NCBI GenBank assembly: GCA_016932415.1
Contig: JAFGCX010000011.1
Coordinates: 40,115-104,114, forward strand
Length of the DNA stretch: 64,000 nucleotides
From: Candidatus Krumholzibacteriota bacterium
GTDB lineage: Bacteria > Krumholzibacteriota > Krumholzibacteriia > Krumholzibacteriales > Krumholzibacteriaceae
Direction: 5' to 3'
The stretch's first letter is position 1. Each line of letters opens with the position of its first letter. Position numbers and translations under genes: made by a program. Below, piece by piece: positions 35,102-49,542 of the stretch. Under the pieces are notes generated by a model. It was not told the DNA's origin, searched no databases, and was given only the letters and a program-made list of their open reading frames with translations.

Positions 35102-36613
35102 ATGAAACGTCTGTTTATGCTTTTTATAATAATCGTCCTGTCATTGCCGCCTGTTCGCGCCAGATCGATCGAGATCGAGCGAAGAACAGACGACGATGAT
35201 CACCACGGGGAAAGAAAAAGCCTTGATCTGGCGATAAACGGCTACGGTATCAGTTTCGGCAACTCGAAACGGATGAAGGGGATCAGGCTGAATTTCAGGG
35301 ATTCGTATGTCGATGAGGTGACCGGAATAAACCTTACGCTGTGGAAACCGGGGGACAATCCCGACGCGACGATCCGAGGCCTCGCGGCAGGCCTGTACGG
35401 ACCTTCCGCGTGCGACCTGGAGGCTGTCTCGATAGGACTGATCTCGATAGAGGCTGAATGCTCGATCTCCGGAATATCGATAGGAGGATTTTCCACTGTC
35501 AGCGGTGGCCCGATAAACGGCATTTCGATAAGCGGTCTCGCTACCGTGGCAAAAGAGGATGTGAACGGGATCACCGTCAGCGGGCTCTCTACCGTGACCG
35601 GCGGAAATCTCACGGGGATAAGTGTGGGTGGTCTGGCCAACGTCGTTGACGGAAATCTGGACGGGATCTCTCTCGGCGGCCTGGCAAATGTCGTCGACGG
35701 TAATATCACGGGGATATCTGCCGGCGGCCTCGCAAATGTCTGCGACGGAAACAGCTCCGGGATAACCCTCGGCGGATTCGCCAACGTCACTGAATCGAAT
35801 ATAGATGGGATCGCTGTGGGAGGGCTTTCCAACGTGAGCGGAGGAAACACTTCGGGGATAACGATCGGTGGGCTGGCGAACGTCGCGGGAGGGTCCGTCT
35901 CGGGGATATCGATCGGCGGACTGGCTAATGTCGCCGGTAATGAATCGGCAGGGATCACTATCGGCGGGCTGGCAAATGTGTGCGGATCGACCCAGAGCGG
36001 GCTGAGCGTCGCCGGGCTGGCAAATGTCGCCGGAGGGAAACTTGAGGGGATCGCGCTATCCGGGATAGCCAATGTCGCGGGAGACGGCCTGAACGGGATC
36101 TCGGTAAGCGGGCTTTTTACCGGCTCCGAGGAAAATATCACCGGGATCCATCTCTCCGGCGGAGCTTTAGTGACCGACTCTGATTTCTTCGGGATCGGCC
36201 TGGGCGTAATAGGTGGATTCACGACCGAATCGAGCGATTCGGACGATGAATATTTCGGATCCGATATCGAACTTTTCGGATTCAGAGCGAGGAACGCCGG
36301 TCTCCTGGTGATCCACGGCATCGACATAGATATCGACGAAAGGCTGATCGGCCTCGGCATGGGGGGGATCGACATCCGCGCGGGAGAAATATCCGGCTGC
36401 GCCATTTCGGGGATCTTCACACGGGCTGAACGCCTTAGCGGGTTTTCGGCAAGCTGCGTGAATATGGTCGAGGGGCCACAGACAGGGCTCACCATCGGGC
36501 TGGTCAACTTTGCCGAAAAGCTCCAGGGCTTTCAGATAGGCCTTCTCAATATCGCCAAAAACAACCCCGGCGGATTCAGGATACTTCCCCTGATCAACGC
36601 GCATTTCGAATGA
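35102..36613 (+). CDS. Exported surface protein with fifteen tandem 16-residue repeats
   Basis: A 503-residue protein with a signal peptide (residues 1-20) and an acidic, His-containing mature start. Residues 124-363 are fifteen consecutive 16-residue repeats of the pattern GI-x-GGLANV-x-GN, without any insertion. A looser version continues to the end (GLTIGLVNFAEKLQGFQIGLLNIAKNN). The regular Gly/Ile/Asn ladder predicts a beta-solenoid. The C-terminal part recalls the LA_2272-type surface repeat proteins known from Leptospira; this is from memory and only the repeat style is clearly shared. Likely exposed on the cell surface. Divergent from the solute-sensing hybrid kinase, which could control it. 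Confidence 0.75.
   Translation: MKRLFMLFIIIVLSLPPVRARSIEIERRTDDDDHHGERKSLDLAINGYGISFGNSKRMKGIRLNFRDSYVDEVTGINLTLWKPGDNPDATIRGLAAGLYGPSACDLEAVSIGLISIEAECSISGISIGGFSTVSGGPINGISISGLATVAKEDVNGITVSGLSTVTGGNLTGISVGGLANVVDGNLDGISLGGLANVVDGNITGISAGGLANVCDGNSSGITLGGFANVTESNIDGIAVGGLSNVSGGNTSGITIGGLANVAGGSVSGISIGGLANVAGNESAGITIGGLANVCGSTQSGLSVAGLANVAGGKLEGIALSGIANVAGDGLNGISVSGLFTGSEENITGIHLSGGALVTDSDFFGIGLGVIGGFTTESSDSDDEYFGSDIELFGFRARNAGLLVIHGIDIDIDERLIGLGMGGIDIRAGEISGCAISGIFTRAERLSGFSASCVNMVEGPQTGLTIGLVNFAEKLQGFQIGLLNIAKNNPGGFRILPLINAHFE
35471..36190 (+). repeat. 48-bp tandem repeats inside the surface-protein gene
   Basis: Fifteen units of 48 bp encode the 16-residue repeats. Units differ at the DNA level while keeping the frame, so the array is old and under protein-level selection; it is not a recent slippage product. 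Confidence 0.8.
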
Positions 36614-36638
36614 TCCCGGGCGATCAGACCGATCCAGG

Positions 36639-39600
36639 TCACCGGAGCAGCACCATCTTCTTCGTGCTGCTGAACTCTTCCGCGTCGATCCGGTAGAAAT
36701 ATATCCCGCTCGCCGCTTTCGCCCCGGCGTTGTTCGTTCCCTTCCAGTCTACCGAATGCGATCCCGCCACCCATTCCCTGTCGGTGAGGGTCTTCACAAG
36801 CTGCCCCGAGGCGTTGTAGACTGACAGATTCACATGCCCCGGCGCCGGCAGGTCGAACCTGATCCGGGTCGAAGGGTTGAACGGGTTGGGGTAGTTCTGG
36901 GCGAGGGCGTAGACCACAGGCACCGGGTCGGTACCGGTGTTCCAGTCTCCGTTCTCGAAAAAATCCTGCGTCAGTTTAAAAAGCTCCTGTCTCGCAATAG
37001 GCCCGGGCGACCCTTCGTCCCTCACATACATCAGACTGTGCCCTATCCACGAAGTGCGGGCGGTACCGCCGAAAGAGTTTATATACTGATTCCTTACACC
37101 GATATAATAATCGGTCGACTCGTACGAAGGAAGCTGCAGCGTCTTTACTCCCGTCCCTGTCGTGGTGAGCACGTCGAAATTGTTGATCACCGGACATCCG
37201 CCAAGGGCGTGGTAGGAGAGCCCCGCGTATATATCAAGTCCCGTGACAAGGGGGGCGAAAATCCCTCCGCCCGCGTTACCCCCTGTCATCTGATAGTAAC
37301 TGTAATTGACATGCGTGACACCGCAGGCCGTCGCCATTAAATCGATGGCGATCTGAGCCCCTGAATTATCGAGATCGGAGGCTACGCCATCTCCCAGGAT
37401 AAAGAGGTTCGCCTTCTCTCCCTCAGGTTTGAAGTCCAGCCAGTCGTAGAGAAGCTGCGCGTCGTTACTCTTGTCACTGTGGTCCGTCCCCTCGGTTATC
37501 GTCCCAGTGCTGAGATTGCCTGAATCCCAGATTATCTCTTCGTACGCCTGCAAGAGGTGATCCAGCGTGGCGCGGCTTCCCGGTCCGTTACCGACGAGCG
37601 ACGAGGGACTGTTGACGTCGTAGCGGTCGGGAGTGTCATTGATAAAACTGAAGGTGTTGTCCCAGTAGACCTGGGCTGTGCCCTCGAACGTCCCTCTTCC
37701 GTCGTAATCGTCCACATAGAGGATCTCACTGCCGAGGGTCGGCAGGCACGTGAACTCGAAATGATAGCTGCCTCCCGGGTGGGGATATTCTCCAGCCGTT
37801 TCCGCCTCCGCGGGAAGGGTCGAACTCTTACCGGCGTTATCGAACGCCTTGAAGTAATACTCGATCATATACCCGCGGGTAAAAAGGGAATCGTTAAGAT
37901 CAAACATATACTTATCAGGAATCAGGTGTCCGCTCCGGGTCCGGGCCGTATCGCCCTGTATCACCGTCCATGTCCCGTCATCGCTTATATATGTCCCGTA
38001 TGTCCCCTCGAGGGATGGACCGGAAAGAGCCGGCTTCGGCGCTCCCGGATCCCCTATGTAAGAGCACTTAACGTGCATGAAGACCCTTGCTCCATTTCCG
38101 TCTTCCTCGATGCCGCCTCCCATCGGGGAAGTGCAATCGACGACGATCGAATCCCCCGGATCTACGACGGGATCGTCGTTTGACCTGAGATCGTTCGCAG
38201 CGTCAGCCCTGACCCAGTTCTCTATATCGCCCCCATCCGACGGAAAATTATCCTGGAAGAGATCGAGGGCGCGGTAATACCACTGCGGGCCGCTCGAATC
38301 GTAGCGCAGAATGGCTATATTGTTGAAATAGGGGGATGTCGTATGCTCCGCGCAGTTTCCGTAAAGGCCGAACCAGATGTCGCACATATCGACGACCTTC
38401 AATCTAACCTGTATCGAATCAGTCGAGACAAGATCGGAGATATCGTTGACGCTGAAGTAATAATCGTCCGACAATCCTCCGTACCCGAATCCCCGGTCGC
38501 GCCAATCCTGCGGACAGCCGCCCGAGATTCCCCGTACTGACCAGTCATAAAAGACAAGGTTGGAATATGGGAGATCGCGGTATACTGTAAATTTAAGCTT
38601 CACCCCTCCCAGGTCGGGAAGGACTGACGGCGCGATCGCCGCATCCTGCTCGCTGTCGCCACCTGTCGAATACCTTGTCATATCGATAACGGGGGATATG
38701 GCAGATTCGTCCTGGCAGACTTCAATTCCATCCGTTGTCTCGGTGCAGAAAGGGGTGACATAGAGCCCGGGGCATTCGACGCTCGGCATGCAGGTCTGGT
38801 TAAAAAAGACCATCTGATAGCCGATCTTCTCATTGCAGGGATCCTTGTCGCAGAGACCGGCGATAAGGCTTGAATAGCAACCGAAAGGTTCCCTGACATC
38901 GGCTTGCCAGAAACCGGTCGCCCTGTCCCCGACCTCCGCCGATTCGAAATCCTCGTAGTCGATTATCCCGAACCCGTCACTGATCGTGATGCTGTCGATG
39001 ATCGCGGCGCCATCGGTATTGAAGAGGCCATCCTCGTCGCTCCACGCTCCGTCAGAGAGGAACCGGAACCTTATCTTCGTGCGGGAACCGGCGAATATGA
39101 AGCTCTCTGTTGCGACGGTATCGATCTCACCGGCGAAAGATGCTAATTCCGTCCAGGGATTTAGAGAATGCCCGTTGTATTCGACCACAGTCGAGTCGAA
39201 TCCCGCCTCCGAGTCGAACCTTCCGTGAAACGATATTGTGACAGTTCCATGAAACTCGAAAGGTTCGGAGACAAGCCTCTGGTCCCAGCCGTTTCCATAT
39301 CCCGGCGCGGAATTCCAAGAACAGAGATACTGATCGCTACCCGGCCTCGCACCGCACCATATCGACTTTGAACCTTCTATAGGCGAAAGCATTCCGTTCA
39401 CTCCCGGACCGATTCCGGCAAAATCATCGACATGGAAAAAAGTGTCGACCTGCGCCGTATGGTCGAACCGGGAAAACCCGAGCCAGTCGCCATCGGAAAA
39501 ATCATACTTGACTATCAGATATGTATCTACCGATGCTGGCGCCATCAGGATCCTGTCGGCTCCTGAGATCCCGGCGCTTACCTTCTCAGGCGCCCACTCC

Positions 39601-39704
39601 TGCATGAATTCAGGTTGTTTTTTATCTGTATCCCTGGCGAGAACGATTCCGTTTACGGTGAGAAGGATCAGGACAGTCGACAAAAACAAGACTGGTGATT
39701 TCAT
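36639..39704 (-). CDS. Large secreted protein with FlgD-like C-terminal module
   Basis: A 1021-residue exported protein: signal peptide 1-23 from the ATG at 39704, which follows GGGGGG. The long mature region is beta-rich and cysteine-containing, with no catalytic motif that I recognise. One segment (about 625-900, ILYVDDYDGRGTFEG, NLFILGDGVASDLDNSG and GLSYHALGGCPVINN) looks like an alpha/beta domain similar to those seen in gingipain-like secreted proteins, but no Cys/His dyad can be assigned with confidence. Residues 933-1021 hold NYPNPFNPSTRI and end KKMVLLR, the FlgD-like sorting tail. Convergent with the repeat-protein gene 25 bp away. Confidence 0.78.
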   Translation of the reverse strand: MKSPVLFLSTVLILLTVNGIVLARDTDKKQPEFMQEWAPEKVSAGISGADRILMAPASVDTYLIVKYDFSDGDWLGFSRFDHTAQVDTFFHVDDFAGIGPGVNGMLSPIEGSKSIWCGARPGSDQYLCSWNSAPGYGNGWDQRLVSEPFEFHGTVTISFHGRFDSEAGFDSTVVEYNGHSLNPWTELASFAGEIDTVATESFIFAGSRTKIRFRFLSDGAWSDEDGLFNTDGAAIIDSITISDGFGIIDYEDFESAEVGDRATGFWQADVREPFGCYSSLIAGLCDKDPCNEKIGYQMVFFNQTCMPSVECPGLYVTPFCTETTDGIEVCQDESAISPVIDMTRYSTGGDSEQDAAIAPSVLPDLGGVKLKFTVYRDLPYSNLVFYDWSVRGISGGCPQDWRDRGFGYGGLSDDYYFSVNDISDLVSTDSIQVRLKVVDMCDIWFGLYGNCAEHTTSPYFNNIAILRYDSSGPQWYYRALDLFQDNFPSDGGDIENWVRADAANDLRSNDDPVVDPGDSIVVDCTSPMGGGIEEDGNGARVFMHVKCSYIGDPGAPKPALSGPSLEGTYGTYISDDGTWTVIQGDTARTRSGHLIPDKYMFDLNDSLFTRGYMIEYYFKAFDNAGKSSTLPAEAETAGEYPHPGGSYHFEFTCLPTLGSEILYVDDYDGRGTFEGTAQVYWDNTFSFINDTPDRYDVNSPSSLVGNGPGSRATLDHLLQAYEEIIWDSGNLSTGTITEGTDHSDKSNDAQLLYDWLDFKPEGEKANLFILGDGVASDLDNSGAQIAIDLMATACGVTHVNYSYYQMTGGNAGGGIFAPLVTGLDIYAGLSYHALGGCPVINNFDVLTTTGTGVKTLQLPSYESTDYYIGVRNQYINSFGGTARTSWIGHSLMYVRDEGSPGPIARQELFKLTQDFFENGDWNTGTDPVPVVYALAQNYPNPFNPSTRIRFDLPAPGHVNLSVYNASGQLVKTLTDREWVAGSHSVDWKGTNNAGAKAASGIYFYRIDAEEFSSTKKMVLLR

Positions 39705-39881
39705 TTTATTCCCCCCGGTCAAATGAAAACAGATGTCGCCGGAAAACTCCGGAAACAGGTCCGTACCGCCATCCCATGATGCGGGCAGAAGCGATATTTT
39801 TTTATTGTCCGTTTTTTCCGCATCCGCCGCGCGGCCTGCCCCTGGTGGCGGCGTGAGGATCTTAACCTGCCACTTAAGGTC

Positions 39882-39910
39882 AATCTATCACATATTTCGG
39901 GTTTTTTCAA
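39882..39910 (-). promoter_or_regulatory. Sigma-70-type promoter of the 39704 gene
   Basis: Minus strand TTGAAA (39905-39910), 17-nt spacer, TAGATT (39882-39887); leader about 170 nt. Confidence 0.55.
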
Positions 39911-39960
39911 TAATTTCCTGCCCTGAAACCACTTCTCGCGTGATGAGTCGCCGTTTAGGC

Positions 39961-39989
39961 TTGACATTGAAGCAAATCAGGAGTCTTAT
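39961..39989 (+). promoter_or_regulatory. Upstream promoter of the DUF4912/GH57 operon
   Basis: TTGACA (39961-39966), 17-nt spacer, TCTTAT (39984-39989). The -35 is perfect and the -10 matches at four of six positions. Confidence 0.45.
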
Positions 39990-40005
39990 AGTAGTTACGT
40001 AGCAT

Positions 40006-40034
40006 TTGACATGATTATATCCGGAATATATATT
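40006..40034 (+). promoter_or_regulatory. Main promoter of the DUF4912/GH57 operon
   Basis: TTGACA (40006-40011), 17-nt spacer, TATATT (40029-40034). It lies exactly 45 bp after the upstream promoter. Leader about 88 nt. Confidence 0.75.
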
Positions 40035-40128
40035 ACGCGCCAAATGAAAGGCCGCGGCCGCCCCGAGCGGCCCCGAGGCCGGAAGTCTGTAACATGCCGG
40101 ATCAGCGGCATAAAGGGGTGTGGTCAAA

Positions 40129-41325
40129 ATGACACCTGACGAACTTAAAAACCTGCCCAAGGCCGGTCTTCTTGAACTGGCAAGGCAGAAGAAGATACCA
40201 GTCAAGACAAGGATGCTGAAAGTTGAGCTTATCGAGATAATCGGCGCTCACCTGTCTTCAGGTAAAAAACCGGCACTGAAAGCCAAAGCGAAAACAAAAA
40301 CAGCAGCGAAAAAAGCGGTGAAAAAGAAACCGGCAGGAAAAAAACCTGCCGCTGGCAAGACCGCACCGGCCGCGACAGGAAGGGCGGCTTCGAAAAAACC
40401 TGCCACGAAGGCCAGGCCGCGGAAGAGACCTTCCCCGCAGAGCCCTGTCGTGAACGATGAACGGACCATCAGGCAGAAGGCGGTCGAGGAGAAATATCAT
40501 CTGACCACGTCGCCGGTCTCTCTGCCCCCGGTCGATTCGATGGATATCCCTTACAGCTATAATATAACGAGGATCGTAGTGATGGTCCGCGACCCGAACT
40601 GGCTCTTCGCCTACTGGGAAGTGACCGGCGAGCGTTACCGCGAGCTGGAAAAGGAGTTCGGCGACAGGTGGTCCGACTGCAGGATCATTCTGAGGGTCTA
40701 TGACCGGTCGAAGGGCCGCGAGGATTCCTTTGATATAGATCCCGGCCATGACGCTTCTAACTGGTATATAAAGGTCTCGGCCAGCGGGATCTACCAGGTG
40801 GCGATTGGCCTTCTCGACCCCGATGGAAGATTCATCGAGATAGCGATCTCGAATATCGCCGAGACCCCGAGCGACTCGATCAGCGACATCGTCGATGATA
40901 AATGGCTTGTCCCCGATGATATATACGACAGGATATTCTCCGCCTCGGGAGGGTACGAAAGACAGGATGGCTCGGCAGAGCTGCGGGCCCTTTTCGAGCA
41001 GAAGATGATAGAGGAGATGGGGTCGGAAGCGGTCTCGAGTTTCAGCAGCGGCGAACTTCAGAAATTCAAGAAGCTGAGAGGCTTCAGGCTCTGGGTCGCT
41101 ACCGAGCTGATACTTTATGGAGCTACTGAACCTGACGCGCGCGTGACGATACAGGGAAAAGAGATCAAGACCCGCCCGGACGGGACTTTTTCGGCCCGTT
41201 TCGCGCTGCCTGACGGAGCGATCGACATCCCTGTCACCGCCGAATCATCTGACCGGATCGAGGAACGGACGATCGAGACAGCGGTCAGGAAAAAATCAAA
41301 GCAGAGAGATCCGGTGATAAGATGA
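40129..41325 (+). CDS. DUF4912 protein with Rho-N/SAP-like head and histone-H1-like linker
   Basis: A 398-residue cytoplasmic protein in three parts. Residues 1-38 (LKNLPKAGLLELARQKKIP) resemble the Rho N-terminal or SAP-like helical domain that binds nucleic acid. Residues about 42-110 are a Lys/Ala/Pro-rich tract like a histone H1 tail. The DUF4912 domain (about 135-250) contains VMVRDPNWLFAYWEV, and residues after about 330 may form a second small beta domain. DUF4912 genes often sit beside GH57 genes and the fold has been linked to carbohydrate binding, but no function is proven. The stop overlaps the next start (ATGA). ATG chosen over GTG 40120 for spacing to AAGGGG. Confidence 0.85.
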   Translation: MTPDELKNLPKAGLLELARQKKIPVKTRMLKVELIEIIGAHLSSGKKPALKAKAKTKTAAKKAVKKKPAGKKPAAGKTAPAATGRAASKKPATKARPRKRPSPQSPVVNDERTIRQKAVEEKYHLTTSPVSLPPVDSMDIPYSYNITRIVVMVRDPNWLFAYWEVTGERYRELEKEFGDRWSDCRIILRVYDRSKGREDSFDIDPGHDASNWYIKVSASGIYQVAIGLLDPDGRFIEIAISNIAETPSDSISDIVDDKWLVPDDIYDRIFSASGGYERQDGSAELRALFEQKMIEEMGSEAVSSFSSGELQKFKKLRGFRLWVATELILYGATEPDARVTIQGKEIKTRPDGTFSARFALPDGAIDIPVTAESSDRIEERTIETAVRKKSKQRDPVIR

Positions 41326-42911
41326 CAGACCCCGGAAAAGGTTATCTCGCGCTTGTCCTTCACGCCCATCTTCCATTCGTGAGGCATCCCGAACATGACG
41401 ATTTCCTCGAGGAAGACTGGTTCTTCGAGGCATTGACGGAGACATATATCCCCCTGATAGAGATCTTCGACAGGCTCGTCGACGAGGGGATCCCGTTCAG
41501 GATAACGATGTCGCTTACTCCACCGCTACTGTCGATGATGTCCGATCCGCTCCTGCAGCTGAGATATATCAGGCACCTGAACAAACTGATCGATCTTGCC
41601 GGCAAGGAGATCGCCAGGACGAGGTGGACGCCCGACTATCACGAACTGGCGCTGATGTACCACTGGAAATTCTCCCGGGCCCGCCAGATATTCCTCGAGC
41701 AGTACGACAGCAGGCTGATAGAGGCTTTCAAAAAGCACCAGGACCTTGGCAACCTCGAGATAATCACCTGTGGCGCGACGCACGGATTCATGCCACTGAT
41801 CCACAACCGCAAGGCGGCCAGGGCCCAGATACAGATCGCCGCCAACCACTACGAAAAACATTTCGGACGAAGGCCGAGAGGGATCTGGCTGGCCGAGTGC
41901 GGTTACACCCCAGGCGTCGACGAGCTGTTGAAAGAAGCGGGGATAAAATATTTCTTTACCGATACACACGGGATACTTTTCGGGGCTCCACGGCCGCGAT
42001 ACGGAGTCTTCGCTCCGGTATACTGCCCTTCGACCGCCGTTGCCGCCTTCGGCCGCGACAAGGAATCATCGAAACAGGTCTGGAGCGCGAAAGAAGGATA
42101 CCCGGGCGATTTTGAGTACAGGGATTTCTATAGGGATATAGGGTTCGATCTCGATTATGACTATATCAGGCCATACCTCCACCCCGACGGAAACAGGATA
42201 CACCTGGGGATCAAATATCACAGGATCACCGGCGCGACAGACCAGAAGGAACCTTACCGCCCGACCGCTGCCAGAGAGAAAGCGGCCGTACACGCCGGCA
42301 ATTTCATGTTCAACCGTGAAAAACAGATCGAACACCTCAACGCCCTGCTCGGAATGAAGCCGCTCATAGTGTCCCCTTATGACGCGGAACTTTTCGGGCA
42401 CTGGTGGTATGAAGGTCCCGAATGGATCGATTTCCTTCTGCGCAAGCTCCACTTCGACCAGGATACGATAATCCCGATCACTCCATCGGAGTATCTGGAA
42501 AGGCACCCGAAGCTGCAGGCCGTCCAACCGACGATGTCCTCGTGGGGACACAAAGGATATAACGAGGTGTGGCTTGAAGGCAGCAACGACTGGATCTATC
42601 CACATCTGCATATGATGTCGGACCGGATGGTCGAACTGACCGCGCGCTTTCCCGAATCGGACGGCGTTCTGAGACGGGCCCTGAACCAGGCCGCTCGCGA
42701 ACTTCTGCTGGCCCAGAGCAGCGACTGGGCTTTCATCATGAAGACCGGAACGATGGTCGAATACGCGCACAAAAGGACCAAAGACGCGATCGGACGTTTC
42801 GACAAGCTGTATAATGATATTCTCTCGTCGAAAATAAACGACCAGTGGCTCAAGGAAGTGGAAAGCAGGGACAACCTCTTTCCTGATCTCGATTATCGCG
42901 TATACTCCTGA
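41322..42911 (+). CDS. GH57 1,4-alpha-glucan branching enzyme
   Basis: A 529-residue cytoplasmic enzyme that makes alpha-1,6 branches in glycogen-like glucans. The GH57 signatures are HAHLPFVRHPE near the N terminus, GIWLAECGY with the nucleophile Glu192, and SPYDAELFGHWWYEG with Asp354 as acid/base; the helical C-terminal part has the conserved LLAQSSDWAF. The DUF1957-type C-terminal region and the 529-residue length match Thermus/Thermococcus branching enzymes. Translation is coupled to the DUF4912 gene by a 4-nt overlap. Confidence 0.93.
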   Translation: MTDPGKGYLALVLHAHLPFVRHPEHDDFLEEDWFFEALTETYIPLIEIFDRLVDEGIPFRITMSLTPPLLSMMSDPLLQLRYIRHLNKLIDLAGKEIARTRWTPDYHELALMYHWKFSRARQIFLEQYDSRLIEAFKKHQDLGNLEIITCGATHGFMPLIHNRKAARAQIQIAANHYEKHFGRRPRGIWLAECGYTPGVDELLKEAGIKYFFTDTHGILFGAPRPRYGVFAPVYCPSTAVAAFGRDKESSKQVWSAKEGYPGDFEYRDFYRDIGFDLDYDYIRPYLHPDGNRIHLGIKYHRITGATDQKEPYRPTAAREKAAVHAGNFMFNREKQIEHLNALLGMKPLIVSPYDAELFGHWWYEGPEWIDFLLRKLHFDQDTIIPITPSEYLERHPKLQAVQPTMSSWGHKGYNEVWLEGSNDWIYPHLHMMSDRMVELTARFPESDGVLRRALNQAARELLLAQSSDWAFIMKTGTMVEYAHKRTKDAIGRFDKLYNDILSSKINDQWLKEVESRDNLFPDLDYRVYS

Positions 42912-42925
42912 CATCCGGTGGGATC

Positions 42926-45434
42926 ATGGACGAGACCGGGAAAAAAAGACACCTTATAATACACGGGCATTTTTACCAGCCTCCGCGTGAGAATCCGTGG
43001 ACCCAGCGAATCGACCGCCAGGAATCTGCCTCTCCCTATCACGACTGGAACGAACGGATCAGCCGCGAATGCTATCGTCCTAACGCCAGATCAAGACGCC
43101 TTGACGGTTACGGAAGGGTCACCCGCCTGGTAAATAATTATGAGGCGATCAGTTTCAATTTCGGCCCCACTCTTCTGTCATGGATCGAGGATAAAGACCC
43201 GGCCCTGATCGATCAGCTGGCCGAAGCGGACAGGGCGAGCGCCCGGCGGCTCGGGGGAAAAGGGAACGCCGTCGCGCAGGTGTACAACCATATTATCATG
43301 CCTCTGGCGAACATCCAGGATCAGAAGACCCAGATCAGGTGGGGCGTGTCAGACTTCGAAAAGCGTTTCGAACGAAGCCCCGAGGGGATCTGGCTTGCCG
43401 AAACGGCGATCAATGACCTTTCTCTTGGACTTCTTATCGATTTCGGGTTCCGGTTCGCCATCCTCTCTCCATTCCAGGCGGAGAAATTCCGTCCCCTCGG
43501 AAAAAGCGGAGGTTGGAAAACCGTTGATGACGGATCTATTCCGACAGGCCGGGCGTACAGATCATACACCAGGACAGGGAAAGGAAAACGCAGGACGGAC
43601 CGGTTCATCGACATCTTCTTTTACGACGCAAGACTTTCGACCGATATAAGTTTCAATCACCTTCTTTCCAACGGAGACCGGCTTGCCGAAGCGATATCCG
43701 ATTCATTCGAAAGGTGCGGCGGCGACCTTGTCACGATCGCCACAGACGGCGAGATATACGGCCACCACGAACCGTTCGGCGATATGGCCCTCGCCTATCT
43801 GATAGACGAGGGAGCCCGCAGGTATGATATCTCTTTAACCAACTTCAGCGCCTACCTCGACTCTCACGAGACGCAGTTCGAGGTCGTTTTAAAGGCAGGG
43901 AAAAACGGCGAGGGGACCGCATGGTCCTGTTCTCACGGAGTAGGAAGGTGGAAGGAAGATTGCGGTTGCAGCACCGGCGGATTGCCGGGCTGGAATCAGA
44001 AATGGAGAACCCCGCTCAGGGAAGGCCTCGACACTCTTCGAGACCGGCTCTCGGCTATCTTTGAGAAGAAAGGCGCCCTGCTTCTGACTGATCCGTGGCA
44101 GGCGCGCGACGATTACATCTCTGTCATGACCCCTCGAAGTGTCGAGAAGGTCAGCTCTTTTATCAGGGAAAAGTCACGTGTCGATCTTTCCGATGAGGAC
44201 CTCTCCCTCGCCTGCAGGCTTCTCGAGGCGCAGAGAAACGCTCTTCTGATGTTTACCTCATGCGGATGGTTCTTCAACGACATTTCCGGCATCGAGACGG
44301 TCCAGCTTCTCAAATATGCCGCGCGGGCTATCGAGCTCGGCGGATGCGAGGATGCCGCAGATATAGAGAATGAGTTTCTACTCGCTCTCGAGAAGGCCAG
44401 GAGCAATACGGCCCCGGCGGGGACCGGCAGGGATCTTTACCTTGAGGCCAAAAGTTCATCATCGGTCAGACCCTCGTTTCTTGCCGGCCAGTATGTACTT
44501 GCTTCCTCTCTTTCTTCGACGGAGGCATCTCCGGAGATCTTCGGTTATAACTTTAATATCTCCGATGATACCGTGATGGAGGTTTCAGGGATCACGCTGA
44601 ACATCGGCAGGGTTTCGATGACGTCACCGTATACTCTCGAAAAAAACGATTTCAAATATATACTTGTCGTTGGCACTCCGGCCCGCGTGGCCTGCATGCT
44701 TAACGAATGCGCCGGCAGTGAGGAATTCGAATCGATGAAGTCCCATTTTTCAGCCCTCCCTGCCGACACTGATTATTTCGATATAGTCGCCGATATGGCC
44801 GATTACTTCGAAGGGAATATCTTCGTTATGCGCGACCTTTTCAGCGAAGACAGGGAAAAGATCCTGGGGCTTCTGGCAAAAAAACAGATATTGGAAGTAA
44901 AAAGCATATTCGAGAAACTCTATTTCGAGAACCGCGAGATCCTCAGGCTCTTCAAGGAGACTTCCCTCACCCCGCCGGAAAGCCTCCTTGCTCCGGCGAG
45001 GGCAGTACTTGCCGAACGTCTTTCCGGCGAGATCGACAGGTGGACCGAGAGTTTCGACACGGCCGGACTCGATGGGATAAAAAAGGTGATCTCCGAATCG
45101 AACTACTACGGCATAGAACTAGACAAGAGCAGGACGCTGAAGATCTTTACCGGATTTTTCCTCGGCATGCTTTCCCCGATGCGCGAATCTCTCTCAAATA
45201 AGATCTCCGATCAACTCTTCACTTTCGCCGAATACTGCCGCGAGATCGATCTCGAACTGCCCCATCACGATATCCAGAACGAGATCTTCACTATCCTCGA
45301 GACCCGGGTCGGAGACGCCGCTGACAGGATCGCCACTGGCGCGGCCGGCTCGGGCGCCGATCTTTCAGACGTGGTGAGTTTTCTCAGGCTCGCCGAAAGA
45401 TTCAATTTCAATATCGATTCGTGGCAGGAACGTC

Positions 45435-45445
<11 letters not shown>
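42926..45445 (+). CDS. GH57 family glycoside hydrolase with DUF3536 region
   Basis: An 839-residue cytoplasmic protein, second GH57 in the operon. HGHFYQPPRENPW opens the barrel, GIWLAETAI provides the likely nucleophile Glu159, and ATDGEIYGHHEPFGD carries the likely acid/base Asp274. The middle and C-terminal parts (about 320-830) are the DUF3536-type helical region. Substrate is not proven; the setting beside a branching enzyme suggests an alpha-glucan hydrolase or transferase in storage-polysaccharide turnover. Starts 14 nt after the branching enzyme gene. Confidence 0.88.

Positions 45446-49542
<4,097 letters not shown>

Larger units (their letters stand above)
39705..40128 (+). other. 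Intergenic region with divergent promoters and a GC-rich leader
   Basis: A 424-bp gap. It has one leftward promoter (39882-39910) and two rightward promoters (39961-39989, 40006-40034). A GC-rich potential hairpin, GGCCGC at 40050-40055 with GCGGCC at 40067-40072, sits in the rightward leader. No gene is seen. Confidence 0.6.

Noticed and set aside
35471..36190. Periodic 48-bp units suggesting a CRISPR-like or satellite array
   Set aside because: No repeat/spacer alternation; units are in frame and conserved at the protein level.
35242..36507. 421-residue open frame on the minus strand opposite the repeat gene
   Set aside because: It is a Pro-rich mirror of the 48-bp repeats; the plus-strand protein has a signal peptide, a regular fold pattern and a ribosome-binding site.
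42066..42914. 282-residue minus-strand open frame
   Set aside because: Antisense to the GH57 branching enzyme, which has complete catalytic motifs.
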